DNA of 64,000 nt from Terrisporobacter mayombei (GTDB lineage: Bacteria; Bacillota; Clostridia; Peptostreptococcales; Peptostreptococcaceae): contig NZ_JACRYU010000004.1 of NCBI RefSeq assembly GCF_014333445.1, positions 60,754 through 124,753 of the forward strand. Direction: 5' to 3'. The position numbers and the translations under genes are program-made. Under the pieces are notes generated by a model. The model was not told the origin of the DNA, did not search any database, and was given only the letters and a program-made list of their open reading frames with translations. Shown here piece by piece: positions 24,562-32,376 of the stretch; the stretch's first letter is position 1, and every line of letters begins with the position of its first letter.

Positions 24562-25040
24562 ATGGAAGAATTAATGTTAAATAATGAGGCTATGATGACT
24601 AGCTTAGAGGTGGTTGAATTAATAAATGGATTTAGAAAAGAAGAAGGAAATGATAAAGTCAAAAGACATGATGTGTTGTTGAGAGATATAGATAACGAGG
24701 TAAATGCTTTAAAACTATCAAATATAGATGCCCACAATTTTGTGGAGACCTCATATATAGATAATTGGAATAGAAATAAAAGATGCTACAAAATGAATAA
24801 AGCCGGGATAATGCAAATGCTTAATAAAGAAAGCGCATTAGTTAGATATAAAACACAACAATATATAGAAGCATTGGAAAGTAAGATAGAAGAACAAAGG
24901 CTACAAATAACTGAAAAAGAAAAGTGTATATTGGCGATTTATAATGGTGGACAAGAAGGCATTTTGGCTAGTAAAAGATTAGTTGAAATAGAAACAAAAC
25001 CATTGGTAGATAAGATAGAAGAGGATAAACCAAAGGTTAC
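24562..25040 (+). pseudogene. Rha/KilAC antirepressor, 5' part interrupted by IS605-type element
   Basis: GGGGGT lies before the ATG at 24562. This part encodes the Rha-type N-terminal domain (MTSLEVVELINGF...KRHDVLLRDIDNEV...KAGIMQMLN) and the start of a linker (EEDKPKVT). At TTAC (25037-25040) an IS605-type element interrupts it. Joined to 26861-27167 it makes one 261-residue frame with KPKVT+FANRV restored, matching the usual KPKVxFAD entry into the KilAC domain. While interrupted, translation runs into the element and stops at 25089. Confidence 0.85.
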
Positions 25041-25167
25041 ATTAAATTGCCGTAAAGCCCCTTTCTTTAGATATGGGGATATAAGGTAAGGTTTTATTAA
25101 AATGTTAGAAAAGTTATTGCAAACTAACAAACATTATGGTAAAGTATTTATCAAGGAGGTGTTAGTT

Positions 25168-25572
25168 TTGTCTTATAAATCTAACAAAAACATAGTTTAT
25201 GATTGTAAATATCATGTAATATGGTGTCCTAAGTATAGGAAATCTGTATTAGTTGGAGATGTAGAAAAGATGTTGAAAGAAATTCTACCATTTAAAGCAG
25301 AAACTTTAGGAGCAGAAATAATTGAGATGGAAACAGATAAAAACCATGTTCATTTATTAATATCTTGCGACCCACAATATGGAATTCATAAAGTAGTTAA
25401 AGGTTTGAAAGGTTTTAGTGCTAGAGTTTTGAGGGAGAACTTTCCACATTTAAAATCAAGTATGCCTAGTATGTGGACTAATAGTTATTTTTGTGCAACG
25501 GTTGGTTCTGTTAGTTTAGATGTAGTTAAGCAATACATAGAAAATCAACAAGTGAGGTCTAAAAAGAAATGA
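25168..25572 (+). CDS. tnpA: IS200/IS605 Y1 transposase TnpA (134 aa)
   Basis: AAGGAGGTG precedes a TTG start at 25168; the longer ATG frame runs through the left-end hairpin. The HUH motif is HVHLL (about residue 62) and the nucleophile Tyr lies in DVVKQYIENQ near the C-terminus. Length is typical (about 130-150). It cuts and joins single-stranded element ends recognised through their hairpins. Complete and probably active. Confidence 0.93.
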   Translation: MSYKSNKNIVYDCKYHVIWCPKYRKSVLVGDVEKMLKEILPFKAETLGAEIIEMETDKNHVHLLISCDPQYGIHKVVKGLKGFSARVLRENFPHLKSSMPSMWTNSYFCATVGSVSLDVVKQYIENQQVRSKKK

Positions 25573-26732
25573 TCAAAACACATAGGGTTAAGTTGAAATT
25601 AAATAATTCTCAAATTGAACTTGTTAAAGAAAAACAAATGGAATGTGCTAATTGTTGGAACTATATAGTTAATCTATCTAAGGAATACTATTTTGAACAT
25701 AAACGATGGATAAAGAAGAACGATATACAAAAATTAATAAAAGGTAAATATAATCTTCATAGTCAAACCATTCAGGCTATATCGGATAAGTTTGATGCAA
25801 ATAGAAAAACTATATCTGAACTTAGAAGAAAAGGTAATACTAAAGCTAAATATCCGTATAAAACTAAAAAATTCTATGTAATACCTTTTAAGTCTAGTGC
25901 CATCAATACCAATGCTAAAGGAAATTTAAAATTATCTATGTCAAAAGGTAGATATTTAGAATTAGATTTCAACATACCAAATATAAAAACTGCTGAAATA
26001 GTTTGGAGAAATGGATATTATCTATACTACACTTTTGACAATGGATTAGATGGTGTTGTAGCCGAAGGCACTAATACTATAGGGGTAGATTTGGGTGAAA
26101 TTCATTCAATAGCAAGTGTAACTAATGAAGGTATAGGCTTAATAATATCTAATAGAGAAGGTAGAAGTGTTAAGCAATTTAGAAATAAGATGTATGCTTA
26201 TATCTCTAAAAGATTAAGTAGATGTGAAAAAGGAAGTAGACAATCTAAAAGGCTATGGAAATTAAAGAATACAATAAGAACTAAAACAGATAATCAATTG
26301 ATGAATTTATATCATCAAACTACTAGAAAGTTTATAGATTTTTGCGTAGAACAAAAAGTATGTGAAATAATTCTTGGAGATATAAAAGGTATTGAGCAAA
26401 ATACCAAGAAAAATAAAAGATTAAATAGAGTTAATAGACAGAAAATATCTCAAATGGAGTATGGTCGAATAAAGGATTATATAAAATATAAAGCTAAAGA
26501 GCAAGGTATTGAAGTTAAATTAGTTAAAGAAAACTATACTTCTCAAACTTGCCCAAAGTGTTCTAAAAAACACAAACCATCAGGTAGAACTTATAGTTGT
26601 ACCTGCGGTTATAAAACTCATAGAGATATAGTTGGTGCATGGAATATCCTAAATAAAAAACATAAATATGAATTAGTAGATTTTAGAATAAATCACAAAC
26701 AACCAATAAATTTAAAAGTATCTACCGTTTAA
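25569..26732 (+). CDS. tnpB: TnpB RNA-guided nuclease of IS605-type element (387 aa)
   Basis: Complete TnpB: RuvC-I Asp in IGVDLGEIHSIA, RuvC-II Glu in LGDIKGIEQ, zinc ribbon CPKCSKKHKPSGRTYSCTCG and RuvC-III Asp in HRDIVGAWNI. ATG overlaps the tnpA stop (ATGA), so translation is coupled. Sequence is clearly different from the IS607-type TnpB at 16745-17860, so the two elements arrived independently. Confidence 0.93.
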   Translation: MIKTHRVKLKLNNSQIELVKEKQMECANCWNYIVNLSKEYYFEHKRWIKKNDIQKLIKGKYNLHSQTIQAISDKFDANRKTISELRRKGNTKAKYPYKTKKFYVIPFKSSAINTNAKGNLKLSMSKGRYLELDFNIPNIKTAEIVWRNGYYLYYTFDNGLDGVVAEGTNTIGVDLGEIHSIASVTNEGIGLIISNREGRSVKQFRNKMYAYISKRLSRCEKGSRQSKRLWKLKNTIRTKTDNQLMNLYHQTTRKFIDFCVEQKVCEIILGDIKGIEQNTKKNKRLNRVNRQKISQMEYGRIKDYIKYKAKEQGIEVKLVKENYTSQTCPKCSKKHKPSGRTYSCTCGYKTHRDIVGAWNILNKKHKYELVDFRINHKQPINLKVSTV

Positions 26733-26860
26733 GGTAGTAGTGGCGAAGACACCGTCCGAAGTAGCTTGGCTTTGTAACCACCTCTGTTGTACTGTTTAAG
26801 TATAAATAAGTGTGTTAGCCACCAAGAATCCCCTTGCTTTAGCTATGGGGAGAGTGTCAA
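26733..26860 (+). ncRNA. Probable omega-RNA region of the IS605-type element
   Basis: 128 non-coding bases from the tnpB stop to the element's right end, GC-richer than the genome, with stems such as GGTAGTAGTGGCG...CCACCTC and the right-end hairpin. In related elements this segment is the TnpB guide scaffold, with the guide formed by the flanking host sequence (here ATTTGCTAATAGGG...). Confidence 0.6.
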
Positions 26861-27167
26861 ATTTGCTAATAGGGTGATTAAATCAGGAGATAATATTCTA
26901 GTTAGAGAACTTGCTAAGATTGTATCTGATGAAGGTGTGACAATAGGAGAAAGAAGATTATATGCGAGGTTGAGGGAGTGGGGATATATTTGTAAAAATA
27001 GTACAGAACCTACACAAAGAGCAATGAATCAAAATTATTTTGTGGTTCAAGTTGGAACAATAAAAACTCCGTATGGAATTAAGGAAACAAAGACTACTAA
27101 AGTTACGCCAAAAGGACAAATAAGAATAGTTGAAAGAATATTAGAAGAAAATAAAATAGAAAATTAA
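26861..27167 (+). pseudogene. Rha/KilAC antirepressor, 3' part
   Basis: Encodes FANRVIKSGDNILVRELAK...RRLYARLREWGYICKN...NYFVVQVGTIKTPYG, the KilAC antirepressor C-terminal DNA-binding domain. It has no start codon of its own with a ribosome site; its only plausible expression is by element excision or low-level initiation inside the element. It is the direct continuation of 24562-25040. Confidence 0.85.
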
Positions 27168-27184
27168 TAAGGGGGAATATTTAT

Positions 27185-28360
27185 ATGGCAATAGCAAGAC
27201 CAACATTTAAAGGAAAATACGATGGAAAAGATATATGGAGTTATAAGGGAAAAGTTAATTATTCAATAGAGGATTTAGATGAAAGAATTAAGTTAGTATA
27301 TAAAGTATTAAATATTCAGAAAGAAGGGGAGTATGAATTCTCTAATGATTCATTTTGGAAGGAAGTATGGGATACAGGTATTTGTAAAACAGATTTAAAT
27401 AAAACTGATTTCTTATGGAGTGAAACCAATATAGCTACTACATTAGAAAGTATGGGGACGTATTTATTAGCTATGGATAATGATGAAACTAAAGAACAAT
27501 ATAAGATATATAAGAAGGAGGAAGATTTTAAGGCTGCATTAGCAAAAGAGAAACGAGCCATAGATAGATTTGGAGATAATATATCTTTAGATAAGAATAA
27601 TGAGTTTAAAATATTAATACCAAATGGTAATTATAAATTAGATCCAAAACCTAGTATAAACAAAAAGGATTTAAAGAAATATCCTCCATTACAAGATTAT
27701 CAAAATTATTTAGATTATCTTAGTAAAATAATTAAATCTGATGAGGAAAAGAAGAAACTTATTGAAACATTAAAAACAAAAGGAGTAACTAGGTATTCAA
27801 ATGAATATAAATTGTGGGGATTTTTAGTTAATGCAATAGGTGAAGTAAAGAAAGATATGATTAAGACAAAAGAATTATTAGAACAACCTATTGTATGGAA
27901 ACAGCCTCTAAAGGATTCAGGTTATAAATCATATGAAGAATTGGACATGTTTGATAAAAGTCATGTTTTAGAGTTGTTAAGAGTACATAGAAGTATGGAA
28001 ATAGTTGATTTTCAAGATGATTTAAACTGTATATTATTTGATTTAAGTAAATTAATAAGTGAATGTAAGTTTACAGATACACAAAGAGAAGTGCTAAATA
28101 TGTATTCAAGAGGTATGACACAGGAGAAAATTGCTAATGAATTAAATGTAACTCAACAAGCAGTAAATCAACATTTAAATTCTGTTGTTAATAAAATAAT
28201 AAATAAATATGAGGAAAATTATAGTGATTGGTATTATTTAAATATCTGCAAAGGAGAGTATAAAACATGTTCAAAATGTGGGGAGATAAAACTTACACAA
28301 CAATTTTCTAAAAAGGGTAACAGACTACAATCTCAATGCAAACAATGTCAACAAAAATAA
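27185..28360 (+). CDS. Sigma-70 region-4-like regulator with C-terminal zinc ribbon (391 aa)
   Basis: GGGGGA precedes the ATG. Residues about 300-348 are a sigma region 4-type helix-turn-helix (FTDTQREVLNMYSRGMTQEKIANELNVTQQ, then AVNQHLNSVVNKI), and residues about 366-390 form a Cys4 zinc ribbon (CSKCGEIKLTQQF...CKQCQQ). The N-terminal 280 residues are unrecognised and there is no obvious region 2, so it may be a DNA-binding regulator rather than a complete sigma factor. Placed before the replication and head genes, it is a candidate activator of middle or late transcription. Confidence 0.7.
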   Translation: MAIARPTFKGKYDGKDIWSYKGKVNYSIEDLDERIKLVYKVLNIQKEGEYEFSNDSFWKEVWDTGICKTDLNKTDFLWSETNIATTLESMGTYLLAMDNDETKEQYKIYKKEEDFKAALAKEKRAIDRFGDNISLDKNNEFKILIPNGNYKLDPKPSINKKDLKKYPPLQDYQNYLDYLSKIIKSDEEKKKLIETLKTKGVTRYSNEYKLWGFLVNAIGEVKKDMIKTKELLEQPIVWKQPLKDSGYKSYEELDMFDKSHVLELLRVHRSMEIVDFQDDLNCILFDLSKLISECKFTDTQREVLNMYSRGMTQEKIANELNVTQQAVNQHLNSVVNKIINKYEENYSDWYYLNICKGEYKTCSKCGEIKLTQQFSKKGNRLQSQCKQCQQK

Positions 28361-28379
28361 ATTGTATTATAATACAATT
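28360..28379. promoter_or_regulatory. Perfect 20-bp palindrome
   Basis: AATTGTATTATAATACAATT begins at the last base of the sigma-like gene's stop codon. A half-site, AATACAATT, recurs about 35 bases later. It resembles an operator for a dimeric regulator; a weak terminator is the alternative. Confidence 0.5.
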
Positions 28380-28538
28380 TGCTGAAATTAATGATATAAT
28401 TATAATTTACTAATACAATTGGACAAAATATACTTGTATTTTTCCCTAGAAGTATAGGTTATATTTGTAAGGGGTTAAAGAAATAAGAAAATATACACAT
28501 TTAACCCTAAAATATTAGTAAAAGGGAGAGATTGTATT

Positions 28539-28850
28539 ATGAATAAGCAAACTGTATTAAAAATATTTAAAGAGAAAGCAGGAAACCATGAATTTGAACT
28601 AACTTTAAAGGAGTCTAATGAATTATTATCTATATTTGAAGAAACTATAGTTGCATTAGGGGAGCAATTAGAAGTTGGGGAATCTGTAAATTGTGGTTGT
28701 ATAAAAATAGCTAAGAAGAGAATAGCACCAAGAACAGGGGTTAGTAAATTAGGTGAAGAAGAAGTACCTTGGTCAACACCGGAGAAAATAAAAATAGTTT
28801 TATCTGCTAAGAAGTCATTTGAAAAAGAACATGAAGAAATAATTGGATAG
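28539..28850 (+). CDS. HU/IHF-family DNA-binding protein (103 aa)
   Basis: Follows the HU pattern: helical N-terminus, then an arm-like segment with IKIAKKRIAPRTGVSKLG and a final helix with PWSTPEKIKIVLSAKKSFEKEHEE. Slightly longer than typical bacterial HU (90). Would bend or compact DNA, and may assist origin function or packaging. AAAGGGAGAG precedes the ATG. The preceding 178 bases hold the palindrome and an A/T-rich promoter-like region. Confidence 0.8.
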   Translation: MNKQTVLKIFKEKAGNHEFELTLKESNELLSIFEETIVALGEQLEVGESVNCGCIKIAKKRIAPRTGVSKLGEEEVPWSTPEKIKIVLSAKKSFEKEHEEIIG

Positions 28851-28871
28851 AACTATAAAATTAATAAAATA
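28851..28871 (+). promoter_or_regulatory. Recurrent AT element after the HU gene
   Basis: Copy starting right after the HU stop codon; here it is followed not by a gene but by the structured RNA candidate 28875-29062. Confidence 0.55.
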
Positions 28872-28874
28872 AAT

Positions 28875-29062
28875 ATAAATTACTAGACTCACTAAGCCTA
28901 TGTTTTCTTTGAGAATATGCTAAATAAGTGTGAGGTTAAAATATACAGGCTGTGACTCATTGAGCATAGACCATTATTCGTAAGCCTATATCAATGACCT
29001 AATAGGTGTAGCTGACGAGCCATTGATATAGCAGAATTATATATAAAAATGTAATTTTATTG
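28875..29062 (+). ncRNA. Candidate structured small RNA (about 190 nt)
   Basis: No coding frame. Long-range pairings are visible: ACTCACT with AGTGTGAG, CCTATG with CATAG, and a strong 10-bp stem TATATCAATG/CATTGATATA near the 3' side. GC content is above the background and an intrinsic terminator follows directly. An AT element marks the 5' side. Looks like an independently transcribed RNA; no known family recognised. Confidence 0.5.
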
Positions 29063-29088
29063 CACCACCTTAAATGAGGTGGTTTTAT
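29063..29088 (+). terminator. Rho-independent terminator
   Basis: CCACCT-TAAATG-AGGTGG followed by TTTTATT; ends the small RNA candidate before gene 29119. Confidence 0.85.
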
Positions 29089-29118
29089 TATGTTCAAATA
29101 TAAAGGGGAGATTGAATA

Positions 29119-29388
29119 ATGAAAGAACAATTTAAATTGTCATTAAAAAATTGTGATATTACAAGAGAAGATAATGGAGTAGTAATTTACGAAAAGAATA
29201 ATAAAGATGAAATACAATTTGAAAGACCGTTACAAGAAGTGTTTGATAAGATAGATGGAAAAGAAAATTTAAAAATATCTATAGCTACAAGCAATGATAT
29301 GTCATCTGACGCAGTTAAAGGTGTGTTAGAACAATTTATAGGTGAAAAAGGATTAAATATATCAATAGAAAATTCAGAAGAACTGTAG
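29119..29388 (+). CDS. Hypothetical protein (89 aa)
   Basis: 89-residue acidic protein with GGGGAG before the ATG. Alternating strand and helix pattern; no recognised family. It lies 8 bases upstream of the phosphoesterase gene, with which it is surely co-transcribed. Confidence 0.6.
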   Translation: MKEQFKLSLKNCDITREDNGVVIYEKNNKDEIQFERPLQEVFDKIDGKENLKISIATSNDMSSDAVKGVLEQFIGEKGLNISIENSEEL

Positions 29389-29396
29389 GTGATATT

Positions 29397-30563
29397 TTGG
29401 AGGAGAGAGACAATAGGGGATTAATTAGAGATTGTATCAATAAATTGCAAAAATTAAATGATTATGATTGGGATGATTTAATTGAAAAGTATGAATTAGA
29501 TTATTCACAAGACCATCTCAGAAAGTTAAGTTATGGTATGAAACTAGCTTATGATACATTTCAAAATGAAATAGTTTCTCAAGATGAATCAGATCTATTA
29601 AATGAAAAGTTACTAGAGATAAAAAAGGAAAAAGTTAAATTACAGGATATGAGAACTTTAGTAAATAAAGATATACGAAATTTAGCTAGAATTGAGAATA
29701 TAGTTGATTTACTAAAAGACGATATATATGATTTATCTAATAAAAAACCTATGGTAAATCATAGTTACATTAATCATGAATCTAATGGAAAAGATGCAGT
29801 ATTATTGCTTGGAGATTTGCATTATTTCATGGTATGTGACAACTCAGTTAATAAATATAATCCTGAAATATGTAAGGAAAGATTAAATAAAGTAATTGAT
29901 GATACAATAGAAAAATGTTTATTACATAACATTGATACTTGCAATGTTATAGGACTAGGAGATTGGATTTCTGGAGAGATACATTCAACAGTTAGATTAC
30001 AAAATGCTGAGAATTTAGTTGTACAGATTATAGAAGTATCAGAACTTATTTCGGAAGTTTTATATAAATTAAGTAAGCACCTTCCTTATGTAACGTTATC
30101 TATGGTTTCAGATAACCATTCTAGAGTTTATTCCAATAAAGACGATAACTTAAATAAAGATAATTATACTCAAATAATAAAAGAGTTTATAAAATTAAGA
30201 ACCAAGGATATATCAAATTTTGTTGTATTAGATAATACTATTAATCATGATGAAATTGCAATTGTTGATATCAAAGGAAAAAATATAATTGCGTGTCATG
30301 GCGATAAGATAGCAACAGATAATAAATGTGTTGAACAATTAGAAAATTCAACTAATGTCAATGCAGACATAATAGTATTTGGTCATATACACAATCCTAG
30401 ATTCTTTACAAATGCTAATTGTGAGATATTTGTAAATGGATCATTGATGGGTAGTGATGAATATGCAAGTAATAAAAAACTATTCTCTAAGCCTAGTCAA
30501 ACTTTATTGATATTAGATAAAGACAAGTTTGGAGTAGAATCTAGTTATGTAATAAAAGTATAA
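29397..30563 (+). CDS. Calcineurin-like metallophosphoesterase (388 aa)
   Basis: TTG start with AGGTGA upstream, 8 bases after the previous stop. The N-terminal 120 residues are coiled coil. The phosphoesterase domain has the expected metal ligands: GDLH (139-142), GLGDW, SDNHSR, ACHGDK and FGHIHNP. Such phage enzymes hydrolyse phosphodiesters or nucleotides; the substrate is unknown. It lies between the regulatory genes and the replication initiator candidate. Confidence 0.85.
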   Translation: MEERDNRGLIRDCINKLQKLNDYDWDDLIEKYELDYSQDHLRKLSYGMKLAYDTFQNEIVSQDESDLLNEKLLEIKKEKVKLQDMRTLVNKDIRNLARIENIVDLLKDDIYDLSNKKPMVNHSYINHESNGKDAVLLLGDLHYFMVCDNSVNKYNPEICKERLNKVIDDTIEKCLLHNIDTCNVIGLGDWISGEIHSTVRLQNAENLVVQIIEVSELISEVLYKLSKHLPYVTLSMVSDNHSRVYSNKDDNLNKDNYTQIIKEFIKLRTKDISNFVVLDNTINHDEIAIVDIKGKNIIACHGDKIATDNKCVEQLENSTNVNADIIVFGHIHNPRFFTNANCEIFVNGSLMGSDEYASNKKLFSKPSQTLLILDKDKFGVESSYVIKV

Positions 30564-30577
30564 AATTAATAAAATAG
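30559..30577 (+). promoter_or_regulatory. Recurrent AT element, overlapping a stop codon
   Basis: The TAA stop of the phosphoesterase gene is the first part of the element, and GAGGAG of the next gene follows at once, so the element fills the whole intercistronic space. Confidence 0.6.
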
Positions 30578-30592
30578 AGGAGAATGATTAAT

Positions 30593-30769
30593 ATGATGTT
30601 ATTTAATATGGATTGTGTAAATCATATTGTAAAATATGGTGTATGCCCTAAAGGTGCAGGAATACATAAGAAAACTAAAAAGGCTTATGTATATTTTGAT
30701 AAAGATGATGTTAAATTCCAAAATGCAATGGAAGAATGGAATGAAAAATGTAAAAGAAGAAATAAATAA
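30593..30769 (+). CDS. Small hypothetical protein (58 aa)
   Basis: GAGGAG precedes; the ATG at 30593 gives better spacing than 30584. The product contains CVNHIVKYGVCPKGAGIHKK and a basic C-terminus. Unknown function. It sits directly after an AT element and just before the initiator-like gene. Confidence 0.55.
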   Translation: MMLFNMDCVNHIVKYGVCPKGAGIHKKTKKAYVYFDKDDVKFQNAMEEWNEKCKRRNK

Positions 30770-30794
30770 TTATGAATTAAGGAGCATGGTAAAT

Positions 30795-31490
30795 ATGAAC
30801 AATTATATTAATAAAAAGGATACAAAGGTGGTGAACTTTCCTATGAGTACTCAAAAATGCCATATGAAAGATAAGAAATGTGATTATAAAACATTAGCCA
30901 TCATGACATTATATAGCAATATGACGCCCATGAAAGACCAACATGAAAGCAGAACATATGAACCATATAGATATGTTTATAAAAATAAGATAATTAAATT
31001 TACAGATGAAATAGAGTCGCTAAGCAATAAGAAAATAGGTACAGTAATTAATAATATGAGAAAATTAAGTCAACTAGAGGGTGGTTTAGTTACTGCTACA
31101 AAAAATCATAATGAAGAAATAATTTACTATATACGATACGAAAATGAACGAGGAAGAGAATATGTTTCTATACCTGAAGATATGTTGAGAAGACTTGTTT
31201 GGATTGGTAATGGAAACTTAATAAAAGTGTATTTATTAATTAAATATTTATGCGAAGATGAAAAGAGAAGATTTAATCATGATGAAAAGAAAATAACTAA
31301 CAAATATATTTGTGATGAGATTGGACTAAGTTCAAGTAGTAAAAATAATTTACAAGGAATAACTGAAATCACCAATACATTAGAAGAATGTGATTTTATT
31401 AAGAAAAGATATGTTAAAAGTAGTGAAACTGGGATAAAAACTAATATTTTTTACTCATTGATTAGCTATGATGAATGGGTGTATATTTGA
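30795..31490 (+). CDS. Winged-helix replication initiator-like protein (231 aa)
   Basis: AAGGAG lies about 10 bases before the ATG at 30795; earlier ATGs in the frame overlap the preceding gene. The protein looks like a helix-rich, two-winged-helix phage or plasmid replication protein: DYKTLAIMTLYSNMTP, then an LSNKKIGTVINNMRKLSQLE recognition-type helix, and later ITNKYICDEIGLSSSSKNN. Direct repeats follow its stop (31552-31620), as initiators often have beside their origins. The assignment is inferred from fold pattern and context. Confidence 0.5.
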   Translation: MNNYINKKDTKVVNFPMSTQKCHMKDKKCDYKTLAIMTLYSNMTPMKDQHESRTYEPYRYVYKNKIIKFTDEIESLSNKKIGTVINNMRKLSQLEGGLVTATKNHNEEIIYYIRYENERGREYVSIPEDMLRRLVWIGNGNLIKVYLLIKYLCEDEKRRFNHDEKKITNKYICDEIGLSSSSKNNLQGITEITNTLEECDFIKKRYVKSSETGIKTNIFYSLISYDEWVYI

Positions 31491-31551
31491 TTTGCACATG
31501 ATAATAAGTATCTCTTTATAATTATCTTTCTATTAATATTATCTATATATT

Positions 31552-31620
31552 TAGAACCCTATTATTGATGTTCTTAACCCTAAAATTCATGCCTCTTGAC
31601 CCTAAAATTCGTGTTTGATT
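31552..31620. repeat. Three direct repeats, second origin candidate
   Basis: Three units of about 22 bases: GAACCCTATTATTGATGTTCTT (degenerate), then two with ACCCTAAAATTCRTG, starting about 31,554, 31,576 and 31,598. They lie in a gene-free stretch between the initiator-like gene and gene 31723. Resemble iterons. Confidence 0.5.
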
Positions 31621-31722
31621 TATATAAAAGTAGAATAAAGAACGACTTACCCCCCCTATATTGTCTTACAATTATTGAGGTAAGTTTTATCATATGAACT
31701 TATATTTGATGAGGTGATTTAC

Positions 31723-31995
31723 ATTAAGAATGAATTAATTTATGAAGGTAGAATTATAGATATTACATATAAAAGTAATAAAATTATTAAATTTGTAATG
31801 GCTAATGAAAAGGAATTTAATCATAAGAAAATAAAAGTTTGCTGTTTTAATAGTGAATTATTTTCGATCATTGAATCTAATGTTATGAATGTTGTCAATA
31901 TTAAAGCTGAATTTAGTGAGAATAATTATAAAGATAAAAATGGCAAGTGGCATAATGATTATACTGTTGCATGTTATGAAATAGAAGTTGAATAG
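31723..31995 (+). CDS. OB-fold-like small protein with probable ATT start (90 aa)
   Basis: GAGGTGA (31711-31717) is the ribosome site, so GTG at 31714 cannot be the start; the fitting codon is ATT at 31723. The 90-residue product is almost entirely beta strands (ELIYEGRIIDITYKSN...VVNIKAEFSENNY...), which suits an OB-fold single-strand DNA-binding protein. That reading is inference. It follows the replication-initiator candidate. Confidence 0.45.
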   Translation: MKNELIYEGRIIDITYKSNKIIKFVMANEKEFNHKKIKVCCFNSELFSIIESNVMNVVNIKAEFSENNYKDKNGKWHNDYTVACYEIEVE

Positions 31996-32321
31996 TTTTA
32001 ATGATTCATGAGGTTATTTATTGCGAGTAATTGGAGTGGTTAAATATTCTAGGGGAATTATTGTGTAGAGAAAAATATACATTTAGAATTATAAAATTGA
32101 TGAATAGAGAATGTATTATCAATCAGATATAGTGCTGTGAGCTGATAGGAGCTACACAGAGGTATTTTAATTATGTTTTTGATAAATTAGTTGTTGAAAA
32201 TTTAAAATCGCTTTAAACAGGTGGAGATAATTCGAGAGTTAATCGATTGTAGGAATTTTCCTATGATTTTTTTAATTCTCGAGAGATTACTTGGGAATTA
32301 AACAATCTCCTCCTCATTATG
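31996..32321 (+). other. Structured gene-free region before the terminase genes
   Basis: No credible gene. Several stems are visible: TGTGAGCT...AGCTACACA, TAGGAA-TTTTCCTA, and a larger one pairing GGAGATAATTCGAGAG with AATTCTCGAG...ATCTCC. Located directly upstream of the small terminase gene, it is a reasonable place for a packaging (cos/pac) site, but no cut site can be identified by eye. Confidence 0.35.
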
Positions 32322-32358
32322 ACCTACCAGAGTATCCCCTGCTTTGGTAGGTATTTTT
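32322..32358 (+). terminator. Rho-independent terminator
   Basis: ACCTACCA...TGGTAGGT stem (8 bp) with T5 following, separating the early region from the morphogenesis genes. Confidence 0.75.
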
Positions 32359-32376
32359 ATGAAGGGAGTTGAGAGG

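Larger units (their letters stand above)
25041..26860 (+). mobile_element. IS605-family element, IS608-like ends (1820 bp)
   Basis: Inserted 3' of TTAC (25037-25040) and ending in TCAA (26857-26860), the left and right cleavage signals known for IS608. Both ends carry the hairpin CCCCTTTCTTTAGATATGGGG (left, about 25,058-25,078) or its sister CCCCTTGCTTTAGCTATGGGG (right, about 26,830-26,850), as required for single-strand transposition by a Y1 transposase. Contains tnpA and tnpB overlapping by 4 bases. Removing exactly these bases restores the host frame. Confidence 0.92.

Noticed and set aside
25041-26860. IStron (IS605 element fused to a group I intron)
   Set aside because: No group I core (P7-like CGACTA/TAGTC pair) is visible between the element ends; the ends fit an ordinary IS608-like element.
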